Assembly: GCF_002975405.1 (NCBI RefSeq)
Contig: NZ_PCPS01000003.1
Coordinates: forward strand, 124,001-188,000
Direction of reading: 5' to 3'
From: Arthrobacter sp. MYb229
GTDB taxonomy: Bacteria > Actinomycetota > Actinomycetes > Actinomycetales > Micrococcaceae
DNA: 64,000 bases
How positions within the stretch are numbered: the stretch's first letter is position 1; each line of letters opens with the position of its first letter. Below are positions 37,461 to 47,832 of the stretch, piece after piece. The notes below the pieces were generated by a model. The model ran no database searches. It was not told where the DNA came from and saw only the letters and a program-made list of their open reading frames with translations. The position numbers were made by a program, and so were the translations under genes.

Positions 37461-40013
37461 TTGCCAGCATTTTTCGGCTCCTCGTCAGATGGCTCGTTCG
37501 AGGAATTCCTCTCCCGGTTCCTTTCCTCGCGCACCCAAGCCGCGCGACCCATCGACATTACCCGCCTGCTCTCGCAGCGCACCCACGAAGCAGTGTCCAT
37601 CGCGGCTGCCTTCGCACATGAAAACGGTCATGCAGAAATCGACGCACTGCACCTGCTGGTCGCGCTGCTTCGCACCGAACCCGCTGGCCAGCACTTGAGC
37701 GCCATGGGCGTTGATCTGGAAGCCCTGGCCAAAGACGCCATCGAACGCTTGCCACGTCGGGAAGAAGCCACCGAGAAGCCATCACGCCTCTCCTCCGCAG
37801 CCCAGCGCAGCCTTTTCGATGCCTATCAGGTCGCTCGAAATTACGGTTCGACTTACATCGACCCGGAACACCTGTTCCTCGCCTTTGTCTTCTCCCCCGA
37901 ATCTCCTGTGGGCGTGCTGCTCGCGCAGCACGGGATCACCGGCCAGTCCCTGCAGCAGGCAGCCATGGAGCAGGCCCAGCGCGCCCAGACGGGAGAGGCA
38001 GAGTCCGGCGAAGAGCAAGACGTCTCTATGCTGGAACGCTACGGTACCGACCTGACGGCGCTGGCCTCCGACGGCCAGATCGACCCGGTCATCGGCCGCG
38101 AGGACGAATTGGCCCAGACCATTGAGATCCTGGCCCGTCGAACCAAGAACAACCCGGTGCTCATCGGTGAGGCAGGCGTCGGCAAAACCGCCATCGCCGA
38201 GGGGCTCGCCCGTGCCATCGTTGCCGATGAAGTCCCGGAGCAGATCCGTGGCGTCCAGCTGATCTCCATCGACCTGCCCGGCATGCTCTCCGGCACCCGG
38301 TACCGCGGTGACTTCGAACAGCGGCTGACCGGCCTGCTCGAAGAGGTAGCCGACGCCGAGGGTCAAACACTGATATTCATCGATGAAATGCACCTCTTGG
38401 TCGGTGCAGGTTCCGGCGAGTCCGGAAATATGGACGCCGCGAATATCCTCAAGCCACGCCTGGCCCGCGGCGAGCTGCACCTGATCGGCGCCACCACCCT
38501 GGATGAATTCCGCAAGGTAGAGAAGGACTCCGCCCTGGCCCGCCGATTCGGCAAGGTCACCGTGGGAGAACCCTCTCAGGAAGTTGCGCTGGCAATCCTC
38601 GACGGGTTGCGCGAATCCTACGAAGACCACCACCAGGTGCAGTACACCCCGGAAGCATTGAAGGCCGCGGTCTCGCTGTCCGCACGCTATTTGACCGACC
38701 GGCGCCTGCCGGACAAGGCCATCGACCTGCTCGATATCGCCGGTGCCCGCAGGTCAATCGCCGCAGGCGGTACCGAAGACGTGCAGGCGCTGCGCAACGA
38801 ACTGGTGGAAGCAGATCGCGATAAGGCCCGAGCCGTCGGCGAGGAACGCTTCGAAGATGCCGGTGCGTGGCGCGACCACATCGCAACACTTACCGAACGC
38901 ATCGCCGCTGCCGAGCAGGCGGGAGACTCCGGGGTTACCCGCATCGTCGATGAGGCCCAGATTTCCGAGGTGATCTCCCGGTCTACCGGCATCCCGACCT
39001 CGCGGATCAACGGGGACGACAAGACCCGCTTGGCCTCCCTTGAGGAGCAGCTGCACGCTTCGGTCATCGGCCAGCATGACGCGGTGGCCGCGGTATCCCG
39101 CGCGGTACGCCGTAGCCGTACCGGGTTGGCCCCGGCACAGCGTCCGATCGGTTCCTTCCTGTTCCTCGGTCCCACCGGTGTGGGCAAGACCGAGCTGGCC
39201 AAGGCCCTGGCCAACAACCTCTTTGGCTCCTCCGAGTCGCTGGTGCGCATCGACATGAGCGAGTACGGAGAGAAGCACACGGTTTCGCGGCTCATCGGAG
39301 CCCCTCCGGGATACGTCGGCCACGACGAACCCGGGCAGCTCACCGAAAAGGTCCGCCGCAACCCGTATTCGGTGATCCTGCTCGACGAGATCGAGAAGGC
39401 CCACCCGGACGTGTTCAACGTGCTGTTGCAGGTACTGGATGACGGTCGGCTGACGGATACCGCCGGACGCACCGTGGACTTCTCCAACACACTGATCCTG
39501 ATGACCAGTAACCTCGGCGGCGAACACCTCGCCAGCAAGGCCGGCAACTTCGGCTTCACCTCGATCAATGCCGGCAGCGAGAAGGCCGAAATTCGAGCCA
39601 AGGTAATGGGCAAGGTACGCGAGTTCATGCGTCCCGAGTTCCTGAACCGGCTCGACGAGGTACTGCTCTTCGGCAAGCTCAGCGAATCCGAGATCGCCCA
39701 GATCGTCAAGCTGGTACTCGATGAGACTCGCAAGCACCTGGCGGGGCAGGAACTCAAGCTCCACGTCACCGACGCCGCGATCACCTGGTTGGCAGCCGAG
39801 GGCTATGACCCGGAGTTTGGTGCCCGCCCGTTGCGCCGCCTGGTGCAGCGCAAGGTGCAAGACGCCATTGCCGATCTATTGATCGGCGACGAAGTCGCCG
39901 CCGGAGACACCATCGAGGTGGACTTCGCCGGAGGCCAGCTCTCGGTTGCCAAGCAGGTTCCGGCCGTAGCCGCGGAACCGGCTGCACCGGTTATGGACTA
40001 CTTCGGCAGCTAA
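37461..40013 (+). CDS. clpC: Clp-family AAA+ chaperone ATPase, ClpC-type
   Basis: This 850-aa protein has two ATPase modules. The N-domain is a double Clp_N repeat (about 30-150). AAA-1 has Walker [14 protein letters not shown] and Walker B IFIDEMH; AAA-2 has [13 protein letters not shown] and [13 protein letters not shown]. The middle domain is short with a UVR-like motif ([15 protein letters not shown]), which is ClpC-like, not the long ClpB coiled coil. NFGF at the ClpP-loop position could dock ClpP. Start TTG at 37461 behind an AGGAGG site (37450-37455). A second copy of clpC may exist elsewhere. The HAIR-like site suggests heat-shock control. Confidence 0.88.
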   Translation: MPAFFGSSSDGSFEEFLSRFLSSRTQAARPIDITRLLSQRTHEAVSIAAAFAHENGHAEIDALHLLVALLRTEPAGQHLSAMGVDLEALAKDAIERLPRREEATEKPSRLSSAAQRSLFDAYQVARNYGSTYIDPEHLFLAFVFSPESPVGVLLAQHGITGQSLQQAAMEQAQRAQTGEAESGEEQDVSMLERYGTDLTALASDGQIDPVIGREDELAQTIEILARRTKNNPVLIGEAGVGKTAIAEGLARAIVADEVPEQIRGVQLISIDLPGMLSGTRYRGDFEQRLTGLLEEVADAEGQTLIFIDEMHLLVGAGSGESGNMDAANILKPRLARGELHLIGATTLDEFRKVEKDSALARRFGKVTVGEPSQEVALAILDGLRESYEDHHQVQYTPEALKAAVSLSARYLTDRRLPDKAIDLLDIAGARRSIAAGGTEDVQALRNELVEADRDKARAVGEERFEDAGAWRDHIATLTERIAAAEQAGDSGVTRIVDEAQISEVISRSTGIPTSRINGDDKTRLASLEEQLHASVIGQHDAVAAVSRAVRRSRTGLAPAQRPIGSFLFLGPTGVGKTELAKALANNLFGSSESLVRIDMSEYGEKHTVSRLIGAPPGYVGHDEPGQLTEKVRRNPYSVILLDEIEKAHPDVFNVLLQVLDDGRLTDTAGRTVDFSNTLILMTSNLGGEHLASKAGNFGFTSINAGSEKAEIRAKVMGKVREFMRPEFLNRLDEVLLFGKLSESEIAQIVKLVLDETRKHLAGQELKLHVTDAAITWLAAEGYDPEFGARPLRRLVQRKVQDAIADLLIGDEVAAGDTIEVDFAGGQLSVAKQVPAVAAEPAAPVMDYFGS

Positions 40014-40027
40014 GACCCCATGAAAGC

Positions 40028-40062
40028 CAGACCCAACAGATCATCGCGATCTGTTGGGTCTG
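40028..40062 (+). terminator. intrinsic terminator after clpC
   Basis: CAGACCCAACAGATC (40028-40042) pairs with GATCTGTTGGGTCTG (40048-40062), a perfect 15-bp stem followed by CTTTT. Confidence 0.88.
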
Positions 40063-40112
40063 CTTTTCGTTTAAGTCTAGAAACCACTGCCGGCTCGCGG
40101 TAGGTTGAGCTC

Positions 40113-40463
40113 ATGCCAAACATCGCCATGATCACCCTCGATGCCCTAGACGAAGTGGCTGCCGCCGAGTGGTGGCGGGAACGTCTCGGAGCCGAATACG
40201 CCGGGCAGTACCCGGGGTTCACCATGCTTACCGCCCCGGGCTTCAGCGCCAGGCTTGGATTCCAGAAGGTTGGGTCGGTCTCCGCTGATAAGAATCGAGT
40301 GCATCTCGATCTAGAGGCCGACGGCGACCGCGAACAATCCGTGGCCGGCTTTGTGGCCGCTGGCGCGGTCTTGGTTGAAGAACACACCGAGGATCCTAGC
40401 TTTGGGTGGAGCGTACTGCGCGATCCCTTCGGCATTACCTTCTGCCTTTCCGACCCACACTAA
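40113..40463 (+). CDS. VOC-family (glyoxalase-like) protein
   Basis: This 116-aa single-domain protein has the vicinal-oxygen-chelate fold: two beta-alpha-beta-beta-beta modules with NRVHLDLEADG in the middle and a C-terminal VLRDPFGITFCL, the usual RDPxGN-like end. Ligand and activity are unknown; relatives include resistance proteins and small dioxygenases. It stands alone between a terminator and the lipoprotein gene. Confidence 0.82.
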   Translation: MPNIAMITLDALDEVAAAEWWRERLGAEYAGQYPGFTMLTAPGFSARLGFQKVGSVSADKNRVHLDLEADGDREQSVAGFVAAGAVLVEEHTEDPSFGWSVLRDPFGITFCLSDPH

Positions 40464-40540
40464 GTCACACGCACTACCGAAACTTGCTGAGCGAATTTGC
40501 TTCGATAGACTGATATTTACTCGAGTCTCCGGAGGTTCTC

Positions 40541-41455
40541 ATGCGCTTGCGCGTAGTTTTCACCGCGGCGCTAGCCGCCTTGGCGCTGACCGGTTGCTCG
40601 GTTCAAGCAACCCCACCGCCCGGCGAAACTGCAGGTGTTCCGGCTTCGGCCACGACGTCATCACCTTCGCCAAGCCCGAGCCCCGCTGCGGCCGAATCCT
40701 CAGCGACGCAAGACTATGATCCTGCGCGCGGCATAGACGCTAGCGGACAGGACTGGGCCGATTCCAAGATCCAGGCCTGGTTGGATAACTCCGGCATCAA
40801 GTCGGTCAAGGGTTTTCTCGGTGCCTACAAGCTCATGAATTCGTGGGATTCACCCAAGCCCGGGCATCTGTCCATTCATCTGGACAACTCATACCGTTTT
40901 AATCAGGACGGATCGGCCGAAAGCCATGAAGTCTCCACGGACGAACTGCGATTTATGGGGCGGATCATGTTCGAAAGCATCGGCAAAAAATCCCCGGAGC
41001 TCGAATCGGTCACCTTTGCCACGGAGAACAAGCAGCATTCGGGCACCTTCTCGCGTGCCCGCACCGGAGCGGACCCGGCTGACCGGGAGGCTTGGGCCGA
41101 GGAAAAGTACGTGCAGTGGCTCGAAGCAATGAATGATACCTACGAGTCATTCTGCTCGGCGAACATCAAGAAGATCGAAACCTATCGCGACTGCATTCCC
41201 ACCGATCCCCACGCCTACATCGATTCGGTCTCTTCCCCGGCAATTGGCGAGCTAGTCGTCACCCTCGCCCCGGGGATCTGGCAGGGGAACACCTACGATA
41301 CCGATTCGATACCCGGCGTCGACTTCGTTTCGGGCAACATGATGCTCAAAATCAACAGCAAAGCCCACGGACCGGAGCAGGTGGAAACTCTCACCGTCAA
41401 GGTGCAGGGAACTGAGGAAACGAGTACCGAACACAAATCAGAGTGGACCCAGTAG
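40541..41455 (+). CDS. lipoprotein of unknown function
   Basis: This 304-aa exported protein has a lipoprotein signal with lipobox LALTGC (Cys19), then a Pro/Ser/Ala-rich linker to about residue 60. The globular domain carries three further cysteines (FCSAN, YRDCIPT region) and no recognised motif. AGGTTCTC-type spacing precedes the ATG at 40541 (GGAGGTTCTC). No transporter genes lie next to it. Confidence 0.78.
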   Translation: MRLRVVFTAALAALALTGCSVQATPPPGETAGVPASATTSSPSPSPSPAAAESSATQDYDPARGIDASGQDWADSKIQAWLDNSGIKSVKGFLGAYKLMNSWDSPKPGHLSIHLDNSYRFNQDGSAESHEVSTDELRFMGRIMFESIGKKSPELESVTFATENKQHSGTFSRARTGADPADREAWAEEKYVQWLEAMNDTYESFCSANIKKIETYRDCIPTDPHAYIDSVSSPAIGELVVTLAPGIWQGNTYDTDSIPGVDFVSGNMMLKINSKAHGPEQVETLTVKVQGTEETSTEHKSEWTQ

Positions 41456-41551
41456 GCGTTTGGTCAGTGACGGGCCCCGGCCCGCGCATACGAGCCAAAG
41501 TGGTGAACACCCGGTTCGTGGAACCGAACAACAAGACTTAGCCTTGAAGGC

Positions 41552-42214
41552 ATGGACCAGGAAATGAGAATCCCATGGGAAAGCGGAACCCTCACCGCCA
41601 TCGTTGACCACGCGGAGCATCCCAGCGCTTTTCTGATTCTGGCTCATGGATCTGGAGCGGGCAAAGACCACGACTTCATGTCGGGGTTTTCCCAAGCAAT
41701 GGCTCAGCGTGGAGTATCGGTATTGCGTTTTAACTTCCCCTATATGGACGCCGGGAAGAAGTTTCCTAATAAGGCTCCCGTTGCCCTAGCGGTGTGGAAA
41801 CACGTCCGAGAATGGGCCGGCACCCACCTGACAGGCGACCTACCCGTTTTTACCGCCGGGAAATCCTTCGGCGGGCGAATGGCGTCTCTGGCGGTTGCCG
41901 AGGACATGCCCACCGAAGCGCTCATTTTTCTTGGGTATCCCTTGCATGCACCCAAGAAGGAAGAAAAGCTTCGCGACGAGCATCTCTACCCGCTGAGCAC
42001 ACCGATGCTTTTCCTCGAAGGAACCCGTGATCCCTTCGCGAACCCGGCAATCATCTCTCGCGTAGTCGCAGGGTTGAACGCCGACTGCGAACTTATCTGG
42101 TTCGAGGGCGGTGACCATTCATTCAAGGTTGCCCGTTCCGGTCGCAGCGTCGCCGAGGATGGCGCACAATTGACCGAAGCCACCGAGAAATTCATTCGAA
42201 GGCACCTGAACTGA
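41552..42214 (+). CDS. alpha/beta hydrolase (KANL3/Tex30-like, dienelactone hydrolase fold)
   Basis: This is a 220-aa compact hydrolase. The oxyanion region is LILAHGSGAGKDHDFM and the nucleophile elbow is GKSFGGRM (Ser). The catalytic Asp is in EGTRDPF and the His in GGDHSFKV near the C-terminus, giving the full triad. The short length and HGSGAGKDH motif point to the Tex30/KANL3 subgroup; the substrate is unknown. A second in-frame ATG lies four codons in. Confidence 0.87.
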   Translation: MDQEMRIPWESGTLTAIVDHAEHPSAFLILAHGSGAGKDHDFMSGFSQAMAQRGVSVLRFNFPYMDAGKKFPNKAPVALAVWKHVREWAGTHLTGDLPVFTAGKSFGGRMASLAVAEDMPTEALIFLGYPLHAPKKEEKLRDEHLYPLSTPMLFLEGTRDPFANPAIISRVVAGLNADCELIWFEGGDHSFKVARSGRSVAEDGAQLTEATEKFIRRHLN

Positions 42215-42373
42215 TGTCTGGCACATCGCAACACAAAAACAGACGGTATCCGAATGACTGCGTGTACCTTCGGGCAAGGCCAGAACCCCCAGTCGTTTCG
42301 GTCCCTGGATCACCAAGCCCCCGGCGGTGATCACCATCTGTTTCACCATCATCGGTGCAGCAATTCTGCGCGG

Positions 42374-43102
42374 TTACTCCGTCTCCGGCGAGCCGAGGAA
42401 AGCGTCCGGATCGGTGAAGAATTCCCGCCAGTTTCTGACCAGTTCCAAGTGGTCGTATTCGCGCTCGCGGAACCCCCAGGAACCGACCTCCAGTATTCGT
42501 GCTCCGGGGAAGGCGGCCAGTACCGGGGAATGGGTGGAGATGAGCACCTGCGAGCCGCGCTCCACGATCCCGCGCAGCCGCTCGATCAACTGCACGCTGC
42601 CGGTTAGGGACAGCGCCGACTCGGGCTCGTCGAGGACCCACAGCCCTTTGAGCCGGATCCGTTCCTCGATGAGGTCCAAGAAAGATTCGCCATGGCTGCG
42701 CTCATGCAACGCCGATCCCACTCTCGATTCCTCCAAGTACGTGTAGAAAGAGTGCATGGTTTCGGCACGCAGAAAGAACCCCTTGCGTGAGGCGGCAGCA
42801 CCACGGTGAAGTTTCAGCAGCTGCGAGAGGGTGGATTCAGAGGCCCGGGTGGCATGCATGGCGCCGGTGGATCCGCCCTCGGCGTTCAACCCGTACGCGA
42901 TGGCCAGAGCTTCGAGCAGCGTTGACTTGCCGACCCCGTTCTCCCCCACCATTACGGTCACCGCTCCCAGGTCCAGGCCTTCGAGCAGAAGTTGGCGTAC
43001 CGGCGGCATCACCATAGGCCAGTGCGCGGGCAACTCGGCATTCGGCTCGCTTGCCTCGATCCGACGCACCGGCAAGAACAAATCGCTTCGATTCATCGCC
43101 AC
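42374..43102 (-). CDS. AAA-type ATPase (AAA_21/ABC-like)
   Basis: This 242-aa stand-alone P-loop ATPase has Walker A GENGVGKSTLLEA and Walker B LWVLDEPESAL, with a switch region LISTHSPVL. There is no membrane domain. Such proteins are often found in phage defence (OLD/Septu-type) or as house-keeping predicted ATPases. No nuclease gene is adjacent, so a defence role is not supported. It lies 7 bp downstream of ramB, on the same strand. Confidence 0.82.
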   Translation of the reverse strand: MAMNRSDLFLPVRRIEASEPNAELPAHWPMVMPPVRQLLLEGLDLGAVTVMVGENGVGKSTLLEALAIAYGLNAEGGSTGAMHATRASESTLSQLLKLHRGAAASRKGFFLRAETMHSFYTYLEESRVGSALHERSHGESFLDLIEERIRLKGLWVLDEPESALSLTGSVQLIERLRGIVERGSQVLISTHSPVLAAFPGARILEVGSWGFREREYDHLELVRNWREFFTDPDAFLGSPETE

Positions 43103-43109
43103 TTATTGG

Positions 43110-44603
43110 CTATCTCTGCTGCTGCAAAAAGCGGTAGACCTCGGTCTCATCCACGCCGGGGAAGGCTCCGGTTGGCATGGCGGCCAAGAGGTGGGTGTTG
43201 GCGCGCGTCGAAGGCCATGCGTTGCCGAACCACTCGCTGGACAGCTCGGCCGGTGGACGCCTGCAGCAATTTTCATCTGGACAGGTCGACTGGCAACGCT
43301 CCTTGGTGTCGCGGCCGCGGAACCATTTCACATGCTCAAAGGGAACGCCTATGGACAGTGAATACAATCCCGAGGAGTGCCGCTCGGTCCGCGCGGTGCA
43401 CCAATAGGTCCCGTTGACCGTGTCCGTGTACTGCTCGAAGGAGCGGAACTTATCCAGCTGGTCAAAGACCACGCGGCTGGTCCAGTAGCGGCAGATGCTC
43501 TGCCCTTCGATGGCGCCGGTATGGTCGGCAGGAAAATTCACCCGGTCATTCTCGTAGGCCTTGTGCAGGATGCCCGATTCGTGGACCTTCTGGAAGTGGC
43601 AGGTCATGCCCAGATGCTCGGTGGCGAGATTGGTGAACCGGTGCGCCGCGGTTTCGTAGGAAACCGCAAAGGCATCACGCAGATCCTCAATGGCCAGTTC
43701 CCGGTTGGCCTTGGCCCGGCGCAGGAATGCCGTGGTGGATTTCTCCGGCATCATCAGCGCCGCGGCGAAATAGTTTGTGGCGACGCGCTGGTCCAGGAAG
43801 TCCGCATAGCTTGTGGGTGCCTCATGCCCGAGCAGGTAGTGGCCCAGCGCCTGCAATAGCACCGAGCGCGGATCATGCTCGGAGCGGCTGGTCTGGGTCA
43901 GATAGATCCTTTTGTTCTTCAGATCCGTGACCGAACGGGTCGAGTGCGGGAGATTTCCCACGAACCGGAGGCTGAAGCCGAGATGCTCGGCGATATCCGC
44001 CGCGCGATGGTGCGAGAGCGGGCCTTCGTCGTGGCCTACCGCCGCGAGCACCTTGGCCGCTTCCTGCTCGATTTCCTTGTAGTAGTTGTTGCGTTGGCGC
44101 ATCTCTTGGCGCAATGCCGTGTTGGCTCGACGAGCTTCCTCGGGAGTTGCCGCCTGTTCGTTGAGCCGGCGCTCCAATTCATGCTGCAGGCCGACCAGGG
44201 ATTCCAGCACGTCCATCGGCAACCGCGTGCCGACCCGCACCGTGGGCAGACCCAATGCCTCGTAGAGCGGGCCGCGTTGGGCCCGTTCCAAATCGATTTC
44301 CAGCGCCGCGCGACGAGTGGGAGGCTCCGCACCTAGTAGATCATCAACACCTACCTGCAACGCCCTGGCCAGAGACTTCAGCAGGGAAAGCTTCGGTTCG
44401 CGTTTGCCGTTTTCGATCAGCGACAGCTGGCTCGGCGCCGTATCGACCAAGGTTGAAACGTCGTCCAGGGTCAACCCCTGGGATTTGCGCAGGTGGCGGA
44501 TCCGCCGGCCGAGCGCGAGCGTGTCCAGGGCGGCGTCAATTCCCTGATCGGTTTCCGGTTCTTGCGATGAGCTTCGATTCCATGTGGGTGCAGTCACATT
44601 CAT
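43110..44603 (-). CDS. ramB: RamB-type transcriptional regulator of acetate metabolism
   Basis: This 497-aa protein has an N-terminal XRE helix-turn-helix at about residues 30-85 (LRKSQGLTLDDVSTLVDTAPSQLSLIENGKR), a central IrrE/peptidase-like domain without an intact HExxH (LQALGHYLLGHE) and a Cys-rich C-terminal domain (RCQSTCPDENCCRR). This layout is that of RamB, which represses aceA and aceB of the glyoxylate shunt in Corynebacterium. The closeness to aceA-aceB (2-5 kb) supports the call. A partial RamB-like site lies upstream (44680-44692), suggesting autoregulation. Confidence 0.88.
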   Translation of the reverse strand: MNVTAPTWNRSSSQEPETDQGIDAALDTLALGRRIRHLRKSQGLTLDDVSTLVDTAPSQLSLIENGKREPKLSLLKSLARALQVGVDDLLGAEPPTRRAALEIDLERAQRGPLYEALGLPTVRVGTRLPMDVLESLVGLQHELERRLNEQAATPEEARRANTALRQEMRQRNNYYKEIEQEAAKVLAAVGHDEGPLSHHRAADIAEHLGFSLRFVGNLPHSTRSVTDLKNKRIYLTQTSRSEHDPRSVLLQALGHYLLGHEAPTSYADFLDQRVATNYFAAALMMPEKSTTAFLRRAKANRELAIEDLRDAFAVSYETAAHRFTNLATEHLGMTCHFQKVHESGILHKAYENDRVNFPADHTGAIEGQSICRYWTSRVVFDQLDKFRSFEQYTDTVNGTYWCTARTERHSSGLYSLSIGVPFEHVKWFRGRDTKERCQSTCPDENCCRRPPAELSSEWFGNAWPSTRANTHLLAAMPTGAFPGVDETEVYRFLQQQR

Positions 44604-44679
44604 AGCCTAAGCGAAGAACAGGTAATTTTTCTAGAAATTCGGTAAAAATCGCGTCGATAACGTCGTTTCGTTAGCTTAC

Positions 44680-44692
44680 GCGCCAAAGTTTT
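44680..44692 (-). promoter_or_regulatory. partial RamB-like box upstream of ramB
   Basis: On the minus strand this reads AAAACTTTGGCGC; the first nine bases match the corynebacterial RamB motif (A/C)(A/G)AACTTTGCAAA. It lies about 80 bp upstream of the ramB start. Confidence 0.4.
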
Positions 44693-44731
44693 CGGCTTCT
44701 TCGCTTTCACCGCTGAGTTCTGTTTTCGCCC

Positions 44732-45529
44732 TTGCCTGGGATGGCCACTCCGGTTACCGCCGTTGAACCGCGTCCCGCACAAGCAGCCTTCATGAGATTC
44801 ACATCGAATTTTCAGCCAGAAATTGGTATCACCACGGCGTTGCCACTCGTTATACGTTTCGAGCACACTGTCCATCCACCAATATTCGAAGGGAGCCGCA
44901 AGATCGCCTCCATTGCCATTAGACCCATCACGCCTGCCGTTCGAGCCCCCGCCGAGGATTCCTGCCAGGCCCTGATTATTCTGGGCATGGACGGTGCGGG
45001 GAAAACCACCACCATCCGCGAACTGGTGCGCAGCTTGGAGCTCCGTGGCCAAGCTGCCCAAAGCCTGGCAAACCCTGCCGGGCGCCGCTGGCTGACGCGT
45101 GCGGAACAAAAGCTCGGGCTCACTATGCCAATAGCCCTTCAGGACGCGATGGAGACGATGATCCGCACCGGCAACATCGCCTTGAACGCTAGGCGAGCCG
45201 CGCTGTTCCCGGGCGTGACCGTGATGGACCGCCACCTCTTTTGCCAGCTTGCGCTGCGCAGCATCCGCCAGTTGCCGCACGGACGCTTCCTGACTTGGCT
45301 GGCCCGGAACAGCGTGCAGCGGGCGCAGGTGGTCGTCCTCGACGTCGACGTGCGTACCGCTCATGCTCGCATCCTTGCGCGCGGCGAGGATTCGGAAACC
45401 TACGCCTTCTTGCATGCCAGCCGGGCAGAGTATCTGCGGCTTGCGGCAACCCACGGCTGGCCCGTCATCGATGCCACGCAGAGCACCGCGCGGGTGGTCG
45501 ATGAGCTGATGACCCTCTTGGAGAAGTAA
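44732..45529 (+). CDS. P-loop nucleotide/nucleoside kinase-like protein, start uncertain
   Basis: The core resembles a thymidylate-kinase-fold protein: Walker A GMDGAGKTTT, a central DRH (VTVMDRHLF) and a lid-like RILARGEDSE. The nominal 265-aa frame has about 85 residues before the P-loop that do not look like a kinase and have no good ribosome site; an ATG at 44792 or a non-ATG start nearer 44940 are alternatives. Physiological substrate unknown. The next gene follows 9 bp downstream. Confidence 0.65.
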   Translation: MPGMATPVTAVEPRPAQAAFMRFTSNFQPEIGITTALPLVIRFEHTVHPPIFEGSRKIASIAIRPITPAVRAPAEDSCQALIILGMDGAGKTTTIRELVRSLELRGQAAQSLANPAGRRWLTRAEQKLGLTMPIALQDAMETMIRTGNIALNARRAALFPGVTVMDRHLFCQLALRSIRQLPHGRFLTWLARNSVQRAQVVVLDVDVRTAHARILARGEDSETYAFLHASRAEYLRLAATHGWPVIDATQSTARVVDELMTLLEK

Positions 45530-45538
45530 ACTCGAACC

Positions 45539-46141
45539 ATGAGTGAAGCTCCCCAGCAATTCCTGCCAGGTTCCATCACCCCGCTTGCCCAGAGCAGCAA
45601 GAAGCAGTGGGAGCTGGGCCAGATCCGCCAGATCTGCGCCGGTGAATTGACTGACGGCGGGCAGCTCACCGCGGCATCCCAAGATTCGGGCAGCTGGCAA
45701 CTTTCGATTCGCTCGATCGAAAAGGCCGGGTCCTTCCACAACGCGGGGACCTCGCAGGTGCTCACCCTGCTAGCCGGAGATTTTCTCCAGCTCGACGTCG
45801 ACGGGCAGGCGCAAGGCCTGGAACCGCTGCGCCCGCTGAAAATCGAGGCAACGCTTCCGGTCTCCACCAGCCAGCCCGCACAGGAGCTGCTGGTTCTGCA
45901 TCTGCTCACCCGGCCCGAGCGGGTACGCGGCACGGTGCGCATCGTTGAGCTTTCCAAGAAGCGCGAGCAGTACCTCTTCGATGGCCAGCTGGGCATCATG
46001 CTGCAGGGCAACGGCGTCCTGACGCTGCACGGCGAAGAGCGCAAGCTCGAACTGCGCGATACCGTCATCGGCGGTGATGCGGCCGAACCGACGATCTCCG
46101 GGCGCGGATTCATGGCCGTCGTTTCGCTAGACCTGCCGTAA
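45539..46141 (+). CDS. HutD/Ves-like cupin protein
   Basis: This 200-aa protein has the WQLSIRSIEKAGSFHNAGTSQVLTLLAGDFLQL stretch (shown in part: SIEKAGSFHNAGTSQVLTLL) that resembles the HutD/Ves family, a bicupin fold linked to histidine use or cold response. No metal-binding cupin histidines are obvious. It starts 9 bp after the kinase-like gene, so the two are likely co-transcribed. Family assignment is moderate. Confidence 0.6.
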   Translation: MSEAPQQFLPGSITPLAQSSKKQWELGQIRQICAGELTDGGQLTAASQDSGSWQLSIRSIEKAGSFHNAGTSQVLTLLAGDFLQLDVDGQAQGLEPLRPLKIEATLPVSTSQPAQELLVLHLLTRPERVRGTVRIVELSKKREQYLFDGQLGIMLQGNGVLTLHGEERKLELRDTVIGGDAAEPTISGRGFMAVVSLDLP

Positions 46142-46452
46142 CCGCCATAGATCGCACACATCTGGCTTAGCTGCCTTTGACGCGCCCAAAAACCCCAAAC
46201 CGCCACCACCTCATTCCTCAAGAAAAACACTTCTTCAGATTACGAAGTCTCCAAATCAACCATTTCTGCCATTTTTCACTTATTCATGCGAAGAAACCTA
46301 CTTTTTTCAGCTTTCTCGAAGAACCGCGAATCTTTCCCTCGAATACCCCTATTCGCCCCCTTGCATCTACGGAAAAGTAAGTGTCACGAAGAAGTTCACC
46401 GCATCTCTCCGATTCGGGCGAACACCAACATGTGGGCGAAGGGGCCAGAACA
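46142..46452. other. AT-rich promoter region of aceA
   Basis: No gene is seen in these 310 bp, which are AT-rich from about 46180 to 46380. They should hold the aceA promoter. A full RamB or GlxR consensus was not found; an inverted ACTTC-N10-GAAGT lies near 46231-46250. Confidence 0.4.
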
Positions 46453-47754
46453 ATGACCGAGCAGAATTCGATCGACAACCGCATCGCAACTATCGAAAAC
46501 GATTGGGCGAACAACCCACGCTGGAACGGGACCACCCGCGACTACAGCGCAGCCGACGTCGTGAAACTGCAGGGCCGGGTTCAGGAAGAGCACACCCTGG
46601 CCAAGCGTGGCTCCGAGAAGCTGTGGAAGCAGCTGACCGAAGAAACCCCGACCGGCGGCTACACCAACGCACTGGGTGCGTTGACCGGCAACCAGGCGGT
46701 CCAGCAGGTCAAGGCCGGCCTGCGGGCCATCTACCTCTCCGGTTGGCAGGTCGCCGCGGATGCAAACATTTCCGGCCAGACCTACCCGGACCAGTCGCTC
46801 TACCCGGCCAACTCGGTTCCGCAGGTCGTACGCCGCATCAACAACGCGTTGCTCCGTGCAGATGAGATCGAATTCTCCGAGGGCATCCAAAGCGTCGAGG
46901 ACTGGATGGTCCCGATCGTCGCAGATGCCGAGGCAGGATTCGGCGGCCCGCTGAACGCCTACGAGCTGATGAAGTCGATGATCACCGCCGGTGCCTCGGG
47001 AGTCCACTGGGAAGACCAGCTGGCTTCGGAAAAGAAGTGCGGCCACCTCGGCGGCAAGGTGCTGATCCCTACCCAGCAGCACGTCCGCACGCTGAATGCG
47101 GCCCGCCTGGCGGCCGACGTGGCGGGCACTCCCTCGGTGGTCATCGCCCGCACCGACGCCGAGGCGGCAACCCTGATCACCTCGGATGTCGACGAACGCG
47201 ATGCGCAGTTCATCACCGGCGAGCGCACCGCGGAGGGCTTCTATAAGGTCCGCAACGGCATCGAACCATGCATCGCCCGCGCCAAGGCCTACGCTCCGTA
47301 CTCTGACCTCATCTGGATGGAAACCGGAACCCCGGACCTGGAAATGGCCCGCAAGTTCGCCGAATCGGTCAAGGCCGACTTCCCGGATCAGATGCTCTCC
47401 TACAACTGCTCGCCTTCCTTCAACTGGAAGAAGCACCTGGACGATGCGACGATCGCCAAGTTCCAGCGCGAACTCGGCGCGATGGGCTTCAGCTTCCAGT
47501 TCATCACGCTGGCCGGCTTCCACGCGCTGAACCACTCGATGTTCGACCTGGCCGAGGGCTATGCCCGCGAAGGCATGAGCGCCTATGTCGAACTGCAGGA
47601 GCGCGAATTCGCCTCCGAGTCCCGCGGCTACACCGCAACCAAGCACCAGCGCGAAGTAGGCACCGGCTACTTCGACGCGATCGCCACGGCATTGAACCCC
47701 AATGCCTCCACCCTCGCTCTGGTCGGCTCCACCGAAGAAGGCCAGTTCCACTAA
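46453..47754 (+). CDS. aceA: isocitrate lyase
   Basis: This is a 433-aa enzyme that splits isocitrate into glyoxylate and succinate, the first step of the glyoxylate shunt. The active-site signature KKCGH is at residues 194-198 (Cys196 catalytic), inside [16 protein letters not shown], and [14 protein letters not shown] with WQVAADAN matches the family. The start is the ATG at 46453 ([10 protein letters not shown]), with GGGGCC upstream; the frame opens at 46381. It lies 78 bp before aceB with a hairpin between. Confidence 0.97.
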   Translation: MTEQNSIDNRIATIENDWANNPRWNGTTRDYSAADVVKLQGRVQEEHTLAKRGSEKLWKQLTEETPTGGYTNALGALTGNQAVQQVKAGLRAIYLSGWQVAADANISGQTYPDQSLYPANSVPQVVRRINNALLRADEIEFSEGIQSVEDWMVPIVADAEAGFGGPLNAYELMKSMITAGASGVHWEDQLASEKKCGHLGGKVLIPTQQHVRTLNAARLAADVAGTPSVVIARTDAEAATLITSDVDERDAQFITGERTAEGFYKVRNGIEPCIARAKAYAPYSDLIWMETGTPDLEMARKFAESVKADFPDQMLSYNCSPSFNWKKHLDDATIAKFQRELGAMGFSFQFITLAGFHALNHSMFDLAEGYAREGMSAYVELQEREFASESRGYTATKHQREVGTGYFDAIATALNPNASTLALVGSTEEGQFH

Positions 47755-47776
47755 CTCGGACCCCAGCGGTCCGGAC

Positions 47777-47806
47777 GGTGGGGCCGGCAACGACGCCGGC
47801 CCCACC
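47777..47806 (+). terminator. GC-rich hairpin between aceA and aceB
   Basis: GGTGGGGCCGGC (47777-47788) pairs perfectly with GCCGGCCCCACC (47795-47806). No T-run follows, so it may act as a partial terminator or mRNA stabiliser within the aceA-aceB pair. Confidence 0.6.
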
Positions 47807-47832
47807 GCCCTCAAACTTTTAAGGAAAAGATC

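Noticed and set aside
42119-42352. 77-codon minus-strand ORF overlapping the end of the hydrolase gene
   Set aside because: Half of it is antisense to a clear coding region and nothing is recognisable in the rest.
42374-43102. Phage-defence system around the AAA ATPase
   Set aside because: The ATPase is followed and preceded by house-keeping genes; there is no nuclease, reverse transcriptase or effector partner nearby.
44600-45739. 379-codon minus-strand ORF opposite the P-loop kinase
   Set aside because: It overlaps kinase and HutD-like genes; no motif, and its start lies inside another gene.
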